Shown piece after piece: positions 1-7,853 of a DNA stretch of 64,000 nucleotides. Made by a program: the position numbers and the translations under genes. The notes under the pieces were generated by a model. The model had not been told where the DNA came from and did no database searches. It was given only the letters and a program-made list of their open reading frames with translations. Numbering within the stretch: the first letter of the stretch is position 1; each line of letters begins with the position of its first letter. The stretch comes from an uncultured Clostridia bacterium (lineage in GTDB: Bacteria > Bacillota > Clostridia > Oscillospirales > Ruminococcaceae). The stretch is taken from positions 62,001 through 126,000 of the forward strand of contig CALXCO010000001.1 of NCBI GenBank assembly GCA_944386805.1, given 5' to 3'.

Positions 1-42
1 ACCAGGGCTGCCCTTGGTCATATCTTTCTGTGCTGTTTTCAT
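1..42 (-). CDS. MATE family efflux transporter, N-terminal 14 codons (partial)
   Basis: The first 42 bases read on the minus strand as an open frame starting at ATG and giving MKTAQKDMTKGSPG, then leaving the window. The run D-M-T-x-G-S-P is typical of the N-terminus of MATE (NorM/DinF-like) multidrug and toxin exporters, just before the first membrane helix. A purine-rich AGAAAGGA lies about 10 bases upstream. Only the start is visible, so the family call rests on this short motif. Confidence 0.5.
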   Translation of the reverse strand, partial: MKTAQKDMTKGSPG

Positions 43-264
43 AGTGATGCAGTCCTTTCTGAGGTGGTGGAGACCGGGCAGTTCCCGGAGGGGGGTGAAA
101 GCCGGAATAAACAGAATTTCATCTGCTGAAGGTCAGCGAAACATATTATAGGGAAAAAGTGGTTTTTCTGCAATATCCAATCCTACAAAATTCAGGCCCG
201 GATTTTAAAAAAAGCAATCTATTTTGACTGTGCATTTTGATTGAAAGATTTTTGTGAAAAGTGC

Positions 265-293
265 TTGACAGAGGACGGGAAATATGATATTCT
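265..293 (+). promoter_or_regulatory. Sigma-A promoter of the DUF2325-DUF3793 operon
   Basis: TTGACA at 265-270 and TATTCT at 288-293 are separated by 17 bases, a near-consensus vegetative promoter. Transcription would start at about 300, directly at the first palindromic operator. Confidence 0.75.
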
Positions 294-300
294 CTATTTG

Positions 301-320
301 TAGTTAGTCACAACTAACCA
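301..320 (+). promoter_or_regulatory. Palindromic operator 1 (DtxR/Feo-like)
   Basis: GTTAGT-CACA-ACTAAC is a perfect 6-4-6 inverted repeat (303-318) within TAG...CCA flanks, placed at the expected +1 of the promoter. The half-site resembles operators of iron- or manganese-responsive DtxR-family repressors; which regulator binds is inferred, not shown. Confidence 0.55.
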
Positions 321-329
321 AGATGATTT

Positions 330-351
330 GCAGCGGCTTTGCTGCTTTTTT
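330..351 (+). terminator. Leader terminator between the two operators
   Basis: A GCAGC/GCTGC stem with a six-base loop is followed immediately by six T. It lies between the promoter and the first gene, so it may act as an attenuator or be a relic of a deleted upstream gene. The stem is short. Confidence 0.45.
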
Positions 352-360
352 AAAGGGTTG

Positions 361-380
361 TAGTTAGCTTACGCTAACCG
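361..380 (+). promoter_or_regulatory. Palindromic operator 2 (DtxR/Feo-like)
   Basis: GTTAGC-TTAC-GCTAAC (363-378) is a second perfect 6-4-6 inverted repeat with the same TAGTTAG...CTAACC frame as operator 1, exactly 60 bases downstream and about 20 bases before the DUF2325 start codon. Confidence 0.55.
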
Positions 381-397
381 AAAGAAAGGAAATCAAT

Positions 398-682
398 ATG
401 AGCATCGTAATCATCGGCGGGAATGACTGTATGGTCTGTCAGTACAAAAACCTCTGCAAGAAATACGGGTGCCGTGCAAAAGTCTTCACCCAGATGACCA
501 GCACGATGAAGCAGCAGATCGGCACACCTGATTTGCTGGTACTGTTTACCGCGACGGTTTCCCACAAGATGGTGCGGTGTGTGCTCAGTGAATGTAAAAA
601 TCAACAGCTTGCGATTGCCCGCAGCCATTCAAGTTCGCTTTCAGCACTTCGGGAAATACTGGAAGAACACACGGGCAACTGA
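398..682 (+). CDS. DUF2325 domain-containing protein
   Basis: The 94-residue product starts with a beta strand and glycine turn (SIVIIGGND) and ends with a predicted helix, the layout of DUF2325 proteins. Unlike many members it has a cysteine cluster at residues 11, 14, 20 and 25 (CMVC...C...C), which could bind metal or be redox active. AAAGGA precedes the ATG. It is the first gene of a two-gene unit with DUF3793, 27 bases apart. Genes of these two families are often found near ferrous-iron transport (Feo) genes in Clostridia, which fits the operators upstream, but no feoA/feoB is visible here. The biochemical role is unknown. Confidence 0.8.
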   Translation: MSIVIIGGNDCMVCQYKNLCKKYGCRAKVFTQMTSTMKQQIGTPDLLVLFTATVSHKMVRCVLSECKNQQLAIARSHSSSLSALREILEEHTGN

Positions 683-709
683 CCCGTAGCAGGAAAAGGA
701 GGAAGCACC

Positions 710-1282
710 ATGTCAGAAGAGATGCTGGTTCGCCATTGTTCGCCGACCCTTGCGGGACTGAAGACCGCCAACTTGGTCAACTGTCCCTGCCGGTCGAAAA
801 AGGAGCTGCTCGACCGGTTGCAGGAGTATAACCGTCAGCTGAACCCACGCGGGGTTGTTTTGCAGCTGCTCAGCTGGGGGAAAGGGACGGCATTGGTTTA
901 TGTTTACCGTCCCGACCGGCTAGGTCAGGACCTGACGGGGGATGGCTGGCCGATTCTGGGCAGGGAAGGCTATACCGAGCCGGACGCAGGGAAATGTCTG
1001 CGCTGCCTGGCACGACGGCTGAAAGAAAGCGGCGAGTTTCCACACGAAATCGGGTTATTTCTTGGATATCCTCCGGAGGACGTCGCCGGGTTTATCGAAC
1101 ATCGCGGGCAGGGATGCAAATGTGTCGGTGCCTGGAAGGTGTACGGGGACGCGGAAGCGGCGAAAAAGACCTTTGCCCGATACAAAAAGTGTACCGACAT
1201 TTATCTTCGTCTGCATCAGGACGGCTGTCCGCTGACCCGGCTGACCGTCCGGAGCGGCGCACTTGCCACTGCCGGAGCATAA
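710..1282 (+). CDS. DUF3793 family protein
   Basis: This 190-residue soluble protein has the landmarks I associate with DUF3793: an N-terminal HCSPTLAGLKTANLV segment, a central EIGLFLGYPPEDV motif, and CKCVGAWKVYGD followed by a helix. AAAGGAGG sits eight bases before the ATG. It follows the DUF2325 gene in the same transcript and is closed by a strong hairpin terminator. Members are commonly encoded with iron transport and flavodoxin genes, so an iron-linked role is inferred from context only; no catalytic residues can be named. Confidence 0.8.
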   Translation: MSEEMLVRHCSPTLAGLKTANLVNCPCRSKKELLDRLQEYNRQLNPRGVVLQLLSWGKGTALVYVYRPDRLGQDLTGDGWPILGREGYTEPDAGKCLRCLARRLKESGEFPHEIGLFLGYPPEDVAGFIEHRGQGCKCVGAWKVYGDAEAAKKTFARYKKCTDIYLRLHQDGCPLTRLTVRSGALATAGA

Positions 1283-1292
1283 ACAAAAGAAA

Positions 1293-1336
1293 ACGCACAG
1301 TCCGTTCATGTGGACTGTGCGTTACTTGTTTTTATG
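1293..1336 (+). terminator. Terminator after the DUF3793 gene
   Basis: An 11-bp perfect stem (ACGCACAGTCC with its complement) with an eight-base loop is followed by a T-rich stretch. It ends the DUF2325-DUF3793 unit and may also serve the minus-strand gene that ends at 1354. Confidence 0.75.
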
Positions 1337-1353
1337 TCAGGATCAGCGGCCGT

Positions 1354-1593
1354 TCAGCCGGAGAAAGCCTCCAGCCAGTCGATCATTGCCTGACGTCCTT
1401 CCTGGGTGACCGGGAAGGTATTTTCGCTGATTTGTTCAGGGGGAGTGATTTCGAGGCAGTAATCCCCGATCCAAACCTTGCAGAGCATATTTTCCCCATC
1501 GGGGAAGACTTTATAGCGTTTGTTTTTATAACTGCCGCTGAAGATATTGCCGCTTTCAAAATAGTGGAGAAGGGGCATCGTATCTGCGATCAT
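1354..1593 (-). CDS. Small hypothetical protein downstream of a ROK kinase
   Basis: A 79-residue product, rich in aromatic and acidic residues, with no signal peptide or membrane segment. AAGGAAGGT about ten bases before the ATG supports translation. It lies 19 bases after the stop of the ROK kinase on the same strand, so both are probably co-transcribed. I do not recognise the family; the even charge distribution and absence of low-complexity sequence suggest a real small cytosolic protein. Confidence 0.55.
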   Translation of the reverse strand: MIADTMPLLHYFESGNIFSGSYKNKRYKVFPDGENMLCKVWIGDYCLEITPPEQISENTFPVTQEGRQAMIDWLEAFSG

Positions 1594-1612
1594 AGACAGA
1601 CGTACCTTCCTT

Positions 1613-2491
1613 TCAGATATGGTATTTTTCCTTCAGGCTGTAGACAGCGCCCAGAAGGTTTGCGTCGTTGCCGCCGCTGCACGCAAGGACGATGGGGCGG
1701 TTAAAATCGCAGTGCCATTCCGCGAGATACTCATCGATTTTTTCCTGAAGCAGCGGAATAAAGGGTTTCCAGCCGGAGATACCGCCGCCGATAAAAATCC
1801 GCTGGGTGTCGAAGGTAAACTGCATCTGGATGCAGAAATAAGCCAGATAGCCGATAAACTCGTCCCACAGCCGGGCAGCGACGGGGTCGGTTTCGCGGTT
1901 GAGGTAGAGGTCGGAGCATGCCATGTACTTGCCGGTTTCCTTAAAATAGCGCATTTCGTAAGGAATCGGCGCGGTCAGTTCCGAGAAGCCGCGCATACCG
2001 CGGACAGGGGAGACATACCCCATATCACCGGCGAAGAAATGGGTTCCACGATAAGGTTTGCCATTGAGGAACAGCGCACCGCCCTGACCGGTGCCGAGCA
2101 CCAGCGTCAGGAAGCTGTCGAACTGGCTGGCGCCGCCAGCCCAGTATTCACCCAGTGCAGCGGCCTGACTGTCCTTTTCAGCGCGGACGGGGACGTCGAC
2201 CAGCTTGCACAGGTCATAGAAACAGCGGTCCTTGATATAAAAAACCGACGGAGCCATCCAGCCGCGGACCATACCATCCTCCGGGTTGATACAGCCGCAG
2301 GACGAGATACCGATACCACAGATCGGATACTCTTTTTTGAGACGTTCATAGACGCCGGCCATCATCTGCATCATCCCTTCGAAGGTATCGGGATGGGGCT
2401 GTTTTTCATGGTAGATAACCTGTTTGTCGTCGGTTACGACGCCGACCTTGGTGCTGCTGCCACCGATGTCAAAACCGAGATAATACTGCAT
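1613..2491 (-). CDS. ROK family sugar kinase (glucokinase-like)
   Basis: The 292-residue product opens with LGFDIGGSSTKVGVV, the ROK/actin-fold phosphate-1 motif, and has GTGQGGALFLNGKPYRG and FIGGGISG typical of ROK kinases that phosphorylate glucose, N-acetylmannosamine or similar hexoses with ATP. It has no DNA-binding N-terminus, so it is an enzyme. The usual zinc-binding CxCGxxGC motif and its partner histidine are absent, which places it in the zinc-free subset. AGGAGGT lies nine bases before ATG, and a TTGCAT-N17-TATAAT promoter lies upstream. Substrate is not predictable. Confidence 0.85.
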   Translation of the reverse strand: MQYYLGFDIGGSSTKVGVVTDDKQVIYHEKQPHPDTFEGMMQMMAGVYERLKKEYPICGIGISSCGCINPEDGMVRGWMAPSVFYIKDRCFYDLCKLVDVPVRAEKDSQAAALGEYWAGGASQFDSFLTLVLGTGQGGALFLNGKPYRGTHFFAGDMGYVSPVRGMRGFSELTAPIPYEMRYFKETGKYMACSDLYLNRETDPVAARLWDEFIGYLAYFCIQMQFTFDTQRIFIGGGISGWKPFIPLLQEKIDEYLAEWHCDFNRPIVLACSGGNDANLLGAVYSLKEKYHI

Positions 2492-2540
2492 ATAATTTTA
2501 CCTCCTGCTTATGCGAAGCCAAAGTTTGCTGTCGTATTTT

Positions 2541-2569
2541 ATTATAACAAACCGGTTGTGACAATGCAA
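2541..2569 (-). promoter_or_regulatory. Promoter of the ROK kinase gene
   Basis: On the minus strand TTGCAT (2569-2564) and TATAAT (2546-2541) are 17 bases apart, about 50 bases before the ATG at 2491. Confidence 0.65.
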
Positions 2570-2617
2570 GCGCTGTGTAAAATTTCTCTGACCGAATAGA
2601 ACCGGCCGGTCAGGCGG

Positions 2618-2647
2618 TTGCACCGGTCCAGCGGGGTGTGGTATAAT
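2618..2647 (+). promoter_or_regulatory. Promoter of the HAD phosphatase gene
   Basis: TTGCAC (2618-2623) and TATAAT (2642-2647) are 18 bases apart; AAGGAGG and the ATG at 2684 follow. Confidence 0.6.
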
Positions 2648-2683
2648 AAAGACAGTTATTTTACACAACAAGGAGGGAACGCG

Positions 2684-3580
2684 ATGAGCCAGCCAACCAG
2701 CCGCCGTGTCCGGGAGGAACTCCCGGTACTGGCGATCTGCTATGATTTTGACAAGACCCTCTCACCCGACAACATGCAGGCACAGGGATATATTCAGGAT
2801 GTCGGGTATGATGTGGAACGGTTCTGGGAGGAGTCCGACATACTTGCAAGGGAGAACGGGATGGACTCCAACCTTGCCTATATGTTCAAGATGGTCGAGG
2901 AAGCGGAGGGCAACCTTGTGCTGACCCGGAGTGCGCTGGAAAGTTACGGCGCACGGGTTGCGCTGTATCCTGGGGTCGAGGAGTGGTTTGAACGGATCAG
3001 GGCTTTTGGGAAGGAGCACGGGGTAAAGGTCGAGCACTATATTCTTTCTTCCGGGCTGAAAGAGATGATCGAAGGAACGTCGATTGCGAAGGCGGGGGCG
3101 TTTGAAGCGATCTTTGCGAGCAGCTTTTACTTCAACCACCGCGGGACGGCGAAATGGCCGGCGCAGGCGATCAACTACACCAGCAAGACTCAGTTCCTTT
3201 TCCGGATAGAGAAAGGGGTACTCGACGTCAATGACAACGGTGTCAACGAATTTTTCCCGAAGGACAAAATCCGTGTTCCGTTCCGCAACATGGTTTATCT
3301 TGGGGACAGCGACACCGACATCCCCTGCATGAAGCTGGTCAACACCTACGGCGGTCACTCGATCGGGGTATATGACCCGGCGAGCGGACGGGAGAAGGTA
3401 CAGCGGCTGCTGAGGGAGAACCGTGTCCGGTACATAGCGCCCGCCGACTACCGGGAGGGGGAGGAACTGGACAGTCTGCTCAAGGCGATCATACTTAAGA
3501 CCAGCGCAAATGAGCTGCTGGAACGGCGGCATGAGCGGGACCTTGCGGAAGCGCTGGCAGCGCATCCGGACAGCGAGTAA
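2684..3580 (+). CDS. HAD family hydrolase (phosphatase)
   Basis: The 298-residue product carries the haloacid dehalogenase signature: motif I in YDFDKTLSP (nucleophile Asp and general acid Asp), motif II Ser in ILSSGLKEM, and motif IV in YLGDSDTDIPCMK. The long insert between motifs I and II forms a cap domain, as in phosphoserine-phosphatase-like enzymes. The ATG at 2684 is chosen because AAGGAGGG precedes it; an in-frame upstream TTG overlaps the promoter. It is a single-gene unit with its own promoter and terminator. The substrate is unknown. Confidence 0.85.
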   Translation: MSQPTSRRVREELPVLAICYDFDKTLSPDNMQAQGYIQDVGYDVERFWEESDILARENGMDSNLAYMFKMVEEAEGNLVLTRSALESYGARVALYPGVEEWFERIRAFGKEHGVKVEHYILSSGLKEMIEGTSIAKAGAFEAIFASSFYFNHRGTAKWPAQAINYTSKTQFLFRIEKGVLDVNDNGVNEFFPKDKIRVPFRNMVYLGDSDTDIPCMKLVNTYGGHSIGVYDPASGREKVQRLLRENRVRYIAPADYREGEELDSLLKAIILKTSANELLERRHERDLAEALAAHPDSE

Positions 3581-3600
3581 CAACAGAGATGATAACGAGA

Positions 3601-3648
3601 AAACCTGCCGTATCCCAGACGAGGGGAGACGGCAGGTTTTGTTTTTTT
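3601..3648 (+). terminator. Bidirectional terminator
   Basis: AAACCTGCCGT pairs with ACGGCAGGTTT and is followed by GTTTTTTT on the plus strand; the complementary strand also ends in T. It lies between the convergent HAD and P-loop kinase genes. Confidence 0.8.
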
Positions 3649-4120
3649 ATTCCAGTTCATCCGGCTGAGGCGGTTGGAAGACGGTCAGCCAAACATCAAG
3701 GTTTTCCTTTGATATATAAAAGACCTTACCGTCGGCGGTAGTCTGGTTGCGTTTTTGCAGCCGCTGCCAAAGGACATCGGGGGCGCATTCCATATAATGG
3801 ATACGGAAATCTGCGCCGAGTTTTGCAGCCTGTTCCCGGAGAGCATCCCGTTCTTCGCGAGCCCAGAACCCATAGTCGAGGATGACATCGATGTCGAGCG
3901 CCAGCAATTTTTTCCCCGTCTCCCACATCAGCTGTTCGATTGCCGCATGGCGGCTGTCGTGAACAGCATCCGGCCACTGACCGTTAAAATCGTTGCCAAA
4001 CAGCTTTAAATGCCATTCATCCGGCGTAAATCGGACGGCATGACATTCCTTTTCCAGCTGGATAGCGCGTGTAGTTTTGCCGCTGCCCGGCAAACCGACC
4101 ATCAGATGAAGGACAGCCAT
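3647..4120 (-). CDS. AAA family P-loop ATPase / kinase-like protein
   Basis: The 157-residue product begins MAVLHLMVGLPGSGKTT, a Walker A motif at residues 9-17, followed by FTPDEW and a later DVILDYGFW strand with Walker-B-like acidic residue. This is the AAA_33 / zeta-toxin-like small-molecule kinase fold, which phosphorylates nucleotides, sugars or RNA ends. The start at 4120 is preferred over a longer one at 4174 because GGGAGGGAAC lies just upstream and the P-loop is then at the normal distance. It stands alone without an antitoxin, so a toxin role is unlikely. Target unknown. Confidence 0.75.
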   Translation of the reverse strand: MAVLHLMVGLPGSGKTTRAIQLEKECHAVRFTPDEWHLKLFGNDFNGQWPDAVHDSRHAAIEQLMWETGKKLLALDIDVILDYGFWAREERDALREQAAKLGADFRIHYMECAPDVLWQRLQKRNQTTADGKVFYISKENLDVWLTVFQPPQPDELE

Positions 4121-4151
4121 CGGACGTTCCCTCCCACAAAGCGAAATATGT

Positions 4152-4188
4152 TCAAAAACAAACAGCCTGTCCAACCGACAGGCTGTTT
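4152..4188 (-). terminator. Terminator of the HPr-like gene
   Basis: An 11-bp perfect stem (4161-4171 with 4177-4187) and a five-base loop are followed on the minus strand by TTGTTTTTG. Confidence 0.75.
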
Positions 4189-4206
4189 ACCAATTGGAAA
4201 ACGAAA

Positions 4207-4449
4207 TTATTTTCCGTCGTATTCAGCGCGGAGTTTCGCGAGGATTCTTTCCTCATCCTCCTTAGAGCAGCCCATCAGCCGCATTTCGACCGGTTCATCC
4301 AGTTTCATAGACAGGATACCGATCAGGCTTTTAGCGTTGGCGACCGCCGAACCAGACACAAGGAAAAAGTCGCCATGAATGGGTGTCAGAAAGCTGGCCA
4401 GAGCCTGCACCCGTTTCATGTCCTGAAGACGAATCTGTATACGCGTCAT
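4207..4449 (-). CDS. HPr-like protein without the phosphoryl-accepting histidine
   Basis: The 80-residue product has the length and pattern of HPr, the phosphocarrier of the sugar phosphotransferase system, including NAKSLIGILSM, which matches the region around the regulatory Ser46 of HPr. The active-site His-Ala-Arg-Pro segment is missing; the N-terminal helix region reads RVQALASFLTPIHGDF instead. It therefore cannot act as a normal PTS carrier and is closer in logic to Crh, the regulatory HPr homologue. The start at 4449 has GGGAGGA seven bases upstream. It is a single-gene unit. Confidence 0.75.
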   Translation of the reverse strand: MTRIQIRLQDMKRVQALASFLTPIHGDFFLVSGSAVANAKSLIGILSMKLDEPVEMRLMGCSKEDEERILAKLRAEYDGK

Positions 4450-4619
4450 AAAATGTCCTCCCTTTGGCCTGTACACACGACGTCTGTGTTCAGCCGCAGT
4501 ATTATCGTTATCGGCTAAGATTCAGATACAATAGAATGCACTGATTTTCTTTATTATAACATATTTATGCAAAACCTGCAACGGAAATTTTCTGTAAACA
4601 CAGGGTATCCGAACCAACC

Positions 4620-7034
4620 TTACTTCAACTCGGCGATGGTTACGCCGGTTTCACCTTCACCATAGGCACCCAGCCGGAAGCTTTTGATACTTTTGTGCTT
4701 TTTCAGGTGGTTCTGGATTGCCTCACGCAGCGCGCCGGTTCCTTTGCCGTGGATGATCGTGATCTGGTGGACACCCGACAGGACGCTGGAGTCGATAAAG
4801 CGGTCGACTTCGATCAGTGCTTCCTCGATGTTCATACCACGCAGATCGACCTCTGCCAGGCCGCCGCGTCCACTGACCGAACGGCTGCCTCTGGAGATAC
4901 CGGCGGTCCGGACGCCGCCGGAACGTTTGCCGGCAGGTTTGCCCTCAATCGAGATTTTGGACTTATCCAGCAGCCGGAGGTTGCCGATCGGGACACGGGA
5001 CTTGAGAATGCCGGTCTGGACCAGCACCATCCCGTTTTTATCGACCGGTTTGAGGACCGTTCCTTCCTTGTCGATATCGTAGATCTGGACCATGTCACCC
5101 GGTTTGAGTTCACGGGGGAGGGTATACCCTTCGTTGGTCCGTTCGTGGACAGGATTGGCGGCATCGTGCATCCGGCCCATTTTGCCGCGGACAGAGGAGC
5201 GGGCATTCAGCAGCAGTTTGCCGAATTCTTCCGAATCCTTGAGCTTTTTAATCTGGTTCAGCTCCTGGAGCACCGCATCAGCCTGTGCCTGGACATCCCG
5301 GACAATCGCCTGTGCCTGAATTTTGGCTTTTTCCTCTTCTTTTTCGCGCTGTTTATCCAGTTCAGCCCGAAGCGCGTCGACTTCGGCCTTCTGGCGGTCG
5401 ATTTCGCGTTTTTCTTCCTCGACCTGTTTGAGGGTTTCCTCATACCGCTGACGGGAAGCTTCCAGCGAATCGACGATTTCTTCAAACCGTTTGTTGTCGC
5501 TTTCCACCAGACTGGACGCGTTTTCGATGATATCCTCATCCAGTCCCAGTCTTCTTGAGATTGCGAAGGCGTTGGATTTGCCGGGCACACCGATCAGCAG
5601 CCGGTAGGTCGGCATCAGGCTTTCGACACTGAATTCACAGCAGGCGTTTTCGACCTTTTCGGTTTGCAGCGCATACATTTTCAGCTCGGCGTAGTGGGAG
5701 GTGACCGCCACCTTTGCCCCTCTCAGCCGCAGCTTTTCGAGGATTGCGACGGCAAGAGCGGCACCCTCGACCGGGTCGGTACCCGAACCAAGCTCATCGA
5801 TGATGACCAGCGAGGTATAGGTTGCGACATTGAGGATGCTGACGAGGTTGACCATATGAGCCGAGAAGGTAGACAAACTCTGTTCGATGCTCTGTTCGTC
5901 GCCGATATCGACCAGAATGTCCTCAAATACCGAGATACTGGACCCGTCGGCGACCGGAATCAGCAGTCCGCACATTGTCATCAGCGTGAGCAGACCGGCA
6001 GTCTTGAGGGTAACCGTTTTACCACCGGTGTTCGGACCGGTGATAACGAGGGTGGTATATTCATCGCCCAGCGCGAAATCAATCGGCACGACCTTTTTCG
6101 GGTCGATTAGCGGATGACGGGCTTTTTTGAGCAGGATATGCCCGTCGTCGGTGACTTTAGGCGCCATTGCCTTCATCCGGTAAGCGAGGGTCGCTTTTGC
6201 GAACAGCAGGTTGAGGTCGATGACCGTCTCAAAGCAGCGGATAATTCCGTCGGCTTCCGCGCCGCATTTGCCGGAAAGTTCGGCGAGAATCCGTTCGACC
6301 TCATCCTTTTCTTTGGATTGCAGGACGCGGATTTCGTTGTTCGCTTCGACAACAGCGGCCGGTTCAACGAAGTAGGTCGAGCCACTTCCGGATGTATCGT
6401 GGACCATACCGGGAATTTCACTGCGGTATTCCGCCTTGACCGGGACGACAAAACGTCCGTCGCGCATCGTGATGATCGAGTCCTGCAAATATTTCTGATA
6501 GGTGGAGGAGCGGATCATCTTATCCATTTTTTCGCGGATTTTGAGTTCGGTCATCCGGATTTTTCTGCGGATCGCGGCCAGTTCCGGGGAAGCATTGTCG
6601 TCCAGCGTATCCTCGCTGATAATCGCGGACGAGATTTCCCGTTCGAGGGAGTTGTTCAGATATAGCCGGGAGAACTGTTCCGACACAGCGTTTTCTTCCT
6701 CAGCCCACTGGTTGTGCCACTGGTCGAGGATACGTGCCTGACGCAGGACGGCGGCGATTGCCAGCAGGTCACTGCAAGATAGTGTACCGCCGGACTGTGC
6801 GATTTTCAGTCGTCCGACAGGGTTGCGCAGGGTCATAAAGGTAGGGGTCCCAAACCGAACGGTCAGCTGAAAGAGGTCCGACGTGCGGTTAATTTCCCGC
6901 TGGACCTCATCTTTTTCGGTCAGGGGCTGGATTGCGAGCGCTTTTTCGCGAGCGGTATCACAGCAGGTCAGTTCCGCCAGCATCGCGAGGACCTTGTCCA
7001 GCTCAAGGTTTTTCATATATTTTGGTTCGATCAT
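4620..7034 (-). CDS. mutS2: Endonuclease MutS2
   Basis: The 804-residue product has the MutS2 layout: MutS-like core and clamp helices without the mismatch-binding domain I, an ABC ATPase with Walker A GPNTGGKTVTLKT and the ELGSGTDP signature near residues 330-420, a long charged coiled coil, and a C-terminal Smr nuclease domain containing VDLRGMNIEEAL and HGKGTGALR. In Firmicutes MutS2 suppresses recombination and helps rescue collided ribosomes. GGAGG lies 13 bases before the ATG, a long spacing. It follows recO on the same strand after 60 bases. Confidence 0.95.
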   Translation of the reverse strand: MIEPKYMKNLELDKVLAMLAELTCCDTAREKALAIQPLTEKDEVQREINRTSDLFQLTVRFGTPTFMTLRNPVGRLKIAQSGGTLSCSDLLAIAAVLRQARILDQWHNQWAEEENAVSEQFSRLYLNNSLEREISSAIISEDTLDDNASPELAAIRRKIRMTELKIREKMDKMIRSSTYQKYLQDSIITMRDGRFVVPVKAEYRSEIPGMVHDTSGSGSTYFVEPAAVVEANNEIRVLQSKEKDEVERILAELSGKCGAEADGIIRCFETVIDLNLLFAKATLAYRMKAMAPKVTDDGHILLKKARHPLIDPKKVVPIDFALGDEYTTLVITGPNTGGKTVTLKTAGLLTLMTMCGLLIPVADGSSISVFEDILVDIGDEQSIEQSLSTFSAHMVNLVSILNVATYTSLVIIDELGSGTDPVEGAALAVAILEKLRLRGAKVAVTSHYAELKMYALQTEKVENACCEFSVESLMPTYRLLIGVPGKSNAFAISRRLGLDEDIIENASSLVESDNKRFEEIVDSLEASRQRYEETLKQVEEEKREIDRQKAEVDALRAELDKQREKEEEKAKIQAQAIVRDVQAQADAVLQELNQIKKLKDSEEFGKLLLNARSSVRGKMGRMHDAANPVHERTNEGYTLPRELKPGDMVQIYDIDKEGTVLKPVDKNGMVLVQTGILKSRVPIGNLRLLDKSKISIEGKPAGKRSGGVRTAGISRGSRSVSGRGGLAEVDLRGMNIEEALIEVDRFIDSSVLSGVHQITIIHGKGTGALREAIQNHLKKHKSIKSFRLGAYGEGETGVTIAELK

Positions 7035-7094
7035 GTAACAGTTTTATCCTCCGTAACAGGGGAGAGAGCGAAAGCGGCTTACAGCTGCTTTCGC

Positions 7095-7853
7095 TCAGAG
7101 CATTGCTTTATAAAAATCCAGCGTCCCAAATTTACCACCCGTCTGAAACAGGGTAAACGCTTCTGCGGCCTGTCCAAATGCCTTTTCTGCCTCTGCCGAC
7201 AGCCGGAAGGAGAAGAGTTTCTGAGGTGGAGCGGTGATTACATGCAAAAACGCTTTCCTTACCGCTTCCGGGAAAACAACCCGGCTGACGGGTCTTTCCT
7301 GCAATTTCTGGTATTCGGGCAGACAGTCTTCACACAGGACAATTCCGTCGCCCGGCAGCAGCCAGAAATTCCCCTCATTTTTTCCGCAGCCTGCACACCC
7401 GTCGACATCCGGCTGGAACCCGGACAGACACATCAGCCGCAATTCGTACACAGCCTTGAGCATCTGTTCACTTTTTTCCTTTTTTTCCAGCAGGTAGAGG
7501 GTATTGAGCAGCAGGCGTAAAGTTTCGTCGGCAGTTTCTTTTTGAGGCATGACAAACCTAGTCAGTTCGGCGAGGTAAGCGGCGAGCGACAACCCGGTCA
7601 GACTGCTGCGCAGTCCAAAGAAGTTATTTTCCAGTTCCGCACTGTCTATTATGTAGCGGGTTCTGCCTGAAAACAGGCAAAACTCGCTGTAAGCGAGCAT
7701 TTCACATGCAGCGCTCATTTTAGACTTACCTCTGCCGGGATTTTTCACGACAGCAGTCATCATTCCCTGGTCAGAACTGAGCAGGGTCAGAAGTTTGTCC
7801 TGGGAACCAAACGGCGTCTGCGCCAAAACGATTGCGTGGGTTTTGAGATGCAA
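7095..7853 (-). CDS. recO: DNA repair protein RecO
   Basis: The 252-residue product has an OB-fold N-terminus (KTHAIVLAQTPFGSQDKLLTLLS), a helical core and a zinc knuckle formed by CAGC and CEDC. RecO loads RecA onto SSB-coated single strands together with RecR. I start at the TTG at 7853, which has AAGGAGG eight bases upstream and gives the usual RecO N-terminus; longer in-frame readings run into the upstream gene. It overlaps the YqzL-like gene by about 80 bases and belongs to the era-recO unit. Confidence 0.93.
   Translation of the reverse strand: MHLKTHAIVLAQTPFGSQDKLLTLLSSDQGMMTAVVKNPGRGKSKMSAACEMLAYSEFCLFSGRTRYIIDSAELENNFFGLRSSLTGLSLAAYLAELTRFVMPQKETADETLRLLLNTLYLLEKKEKSEQMLKAVYELRLMCLSGFQPDVDGCAGCGKNEGNFWLLPGDGIVLCEDCLPEYQKLQERPVSRVVFPEAVRKAFLHVITAPPQKLFSFRLSAEAEKAFGQAAEAFTLFQTGGKFGTLDFYKAML

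Noticed and set aside
1619..2599. Long plus-strand open frame of 326 codons
   Set aside because: It lies opposite the ROK kinase, has no ribosome site, and its protein lacks any family motif; it is a shadow of a codon-biased gene.
3647..4120. Zeta-toxin of a toxin-antitoxin pair
   Set aside because: The P-loop fits, but no antitoxin gene is adjacent and the upstream gene is an HPr-like protein with its own terminator.
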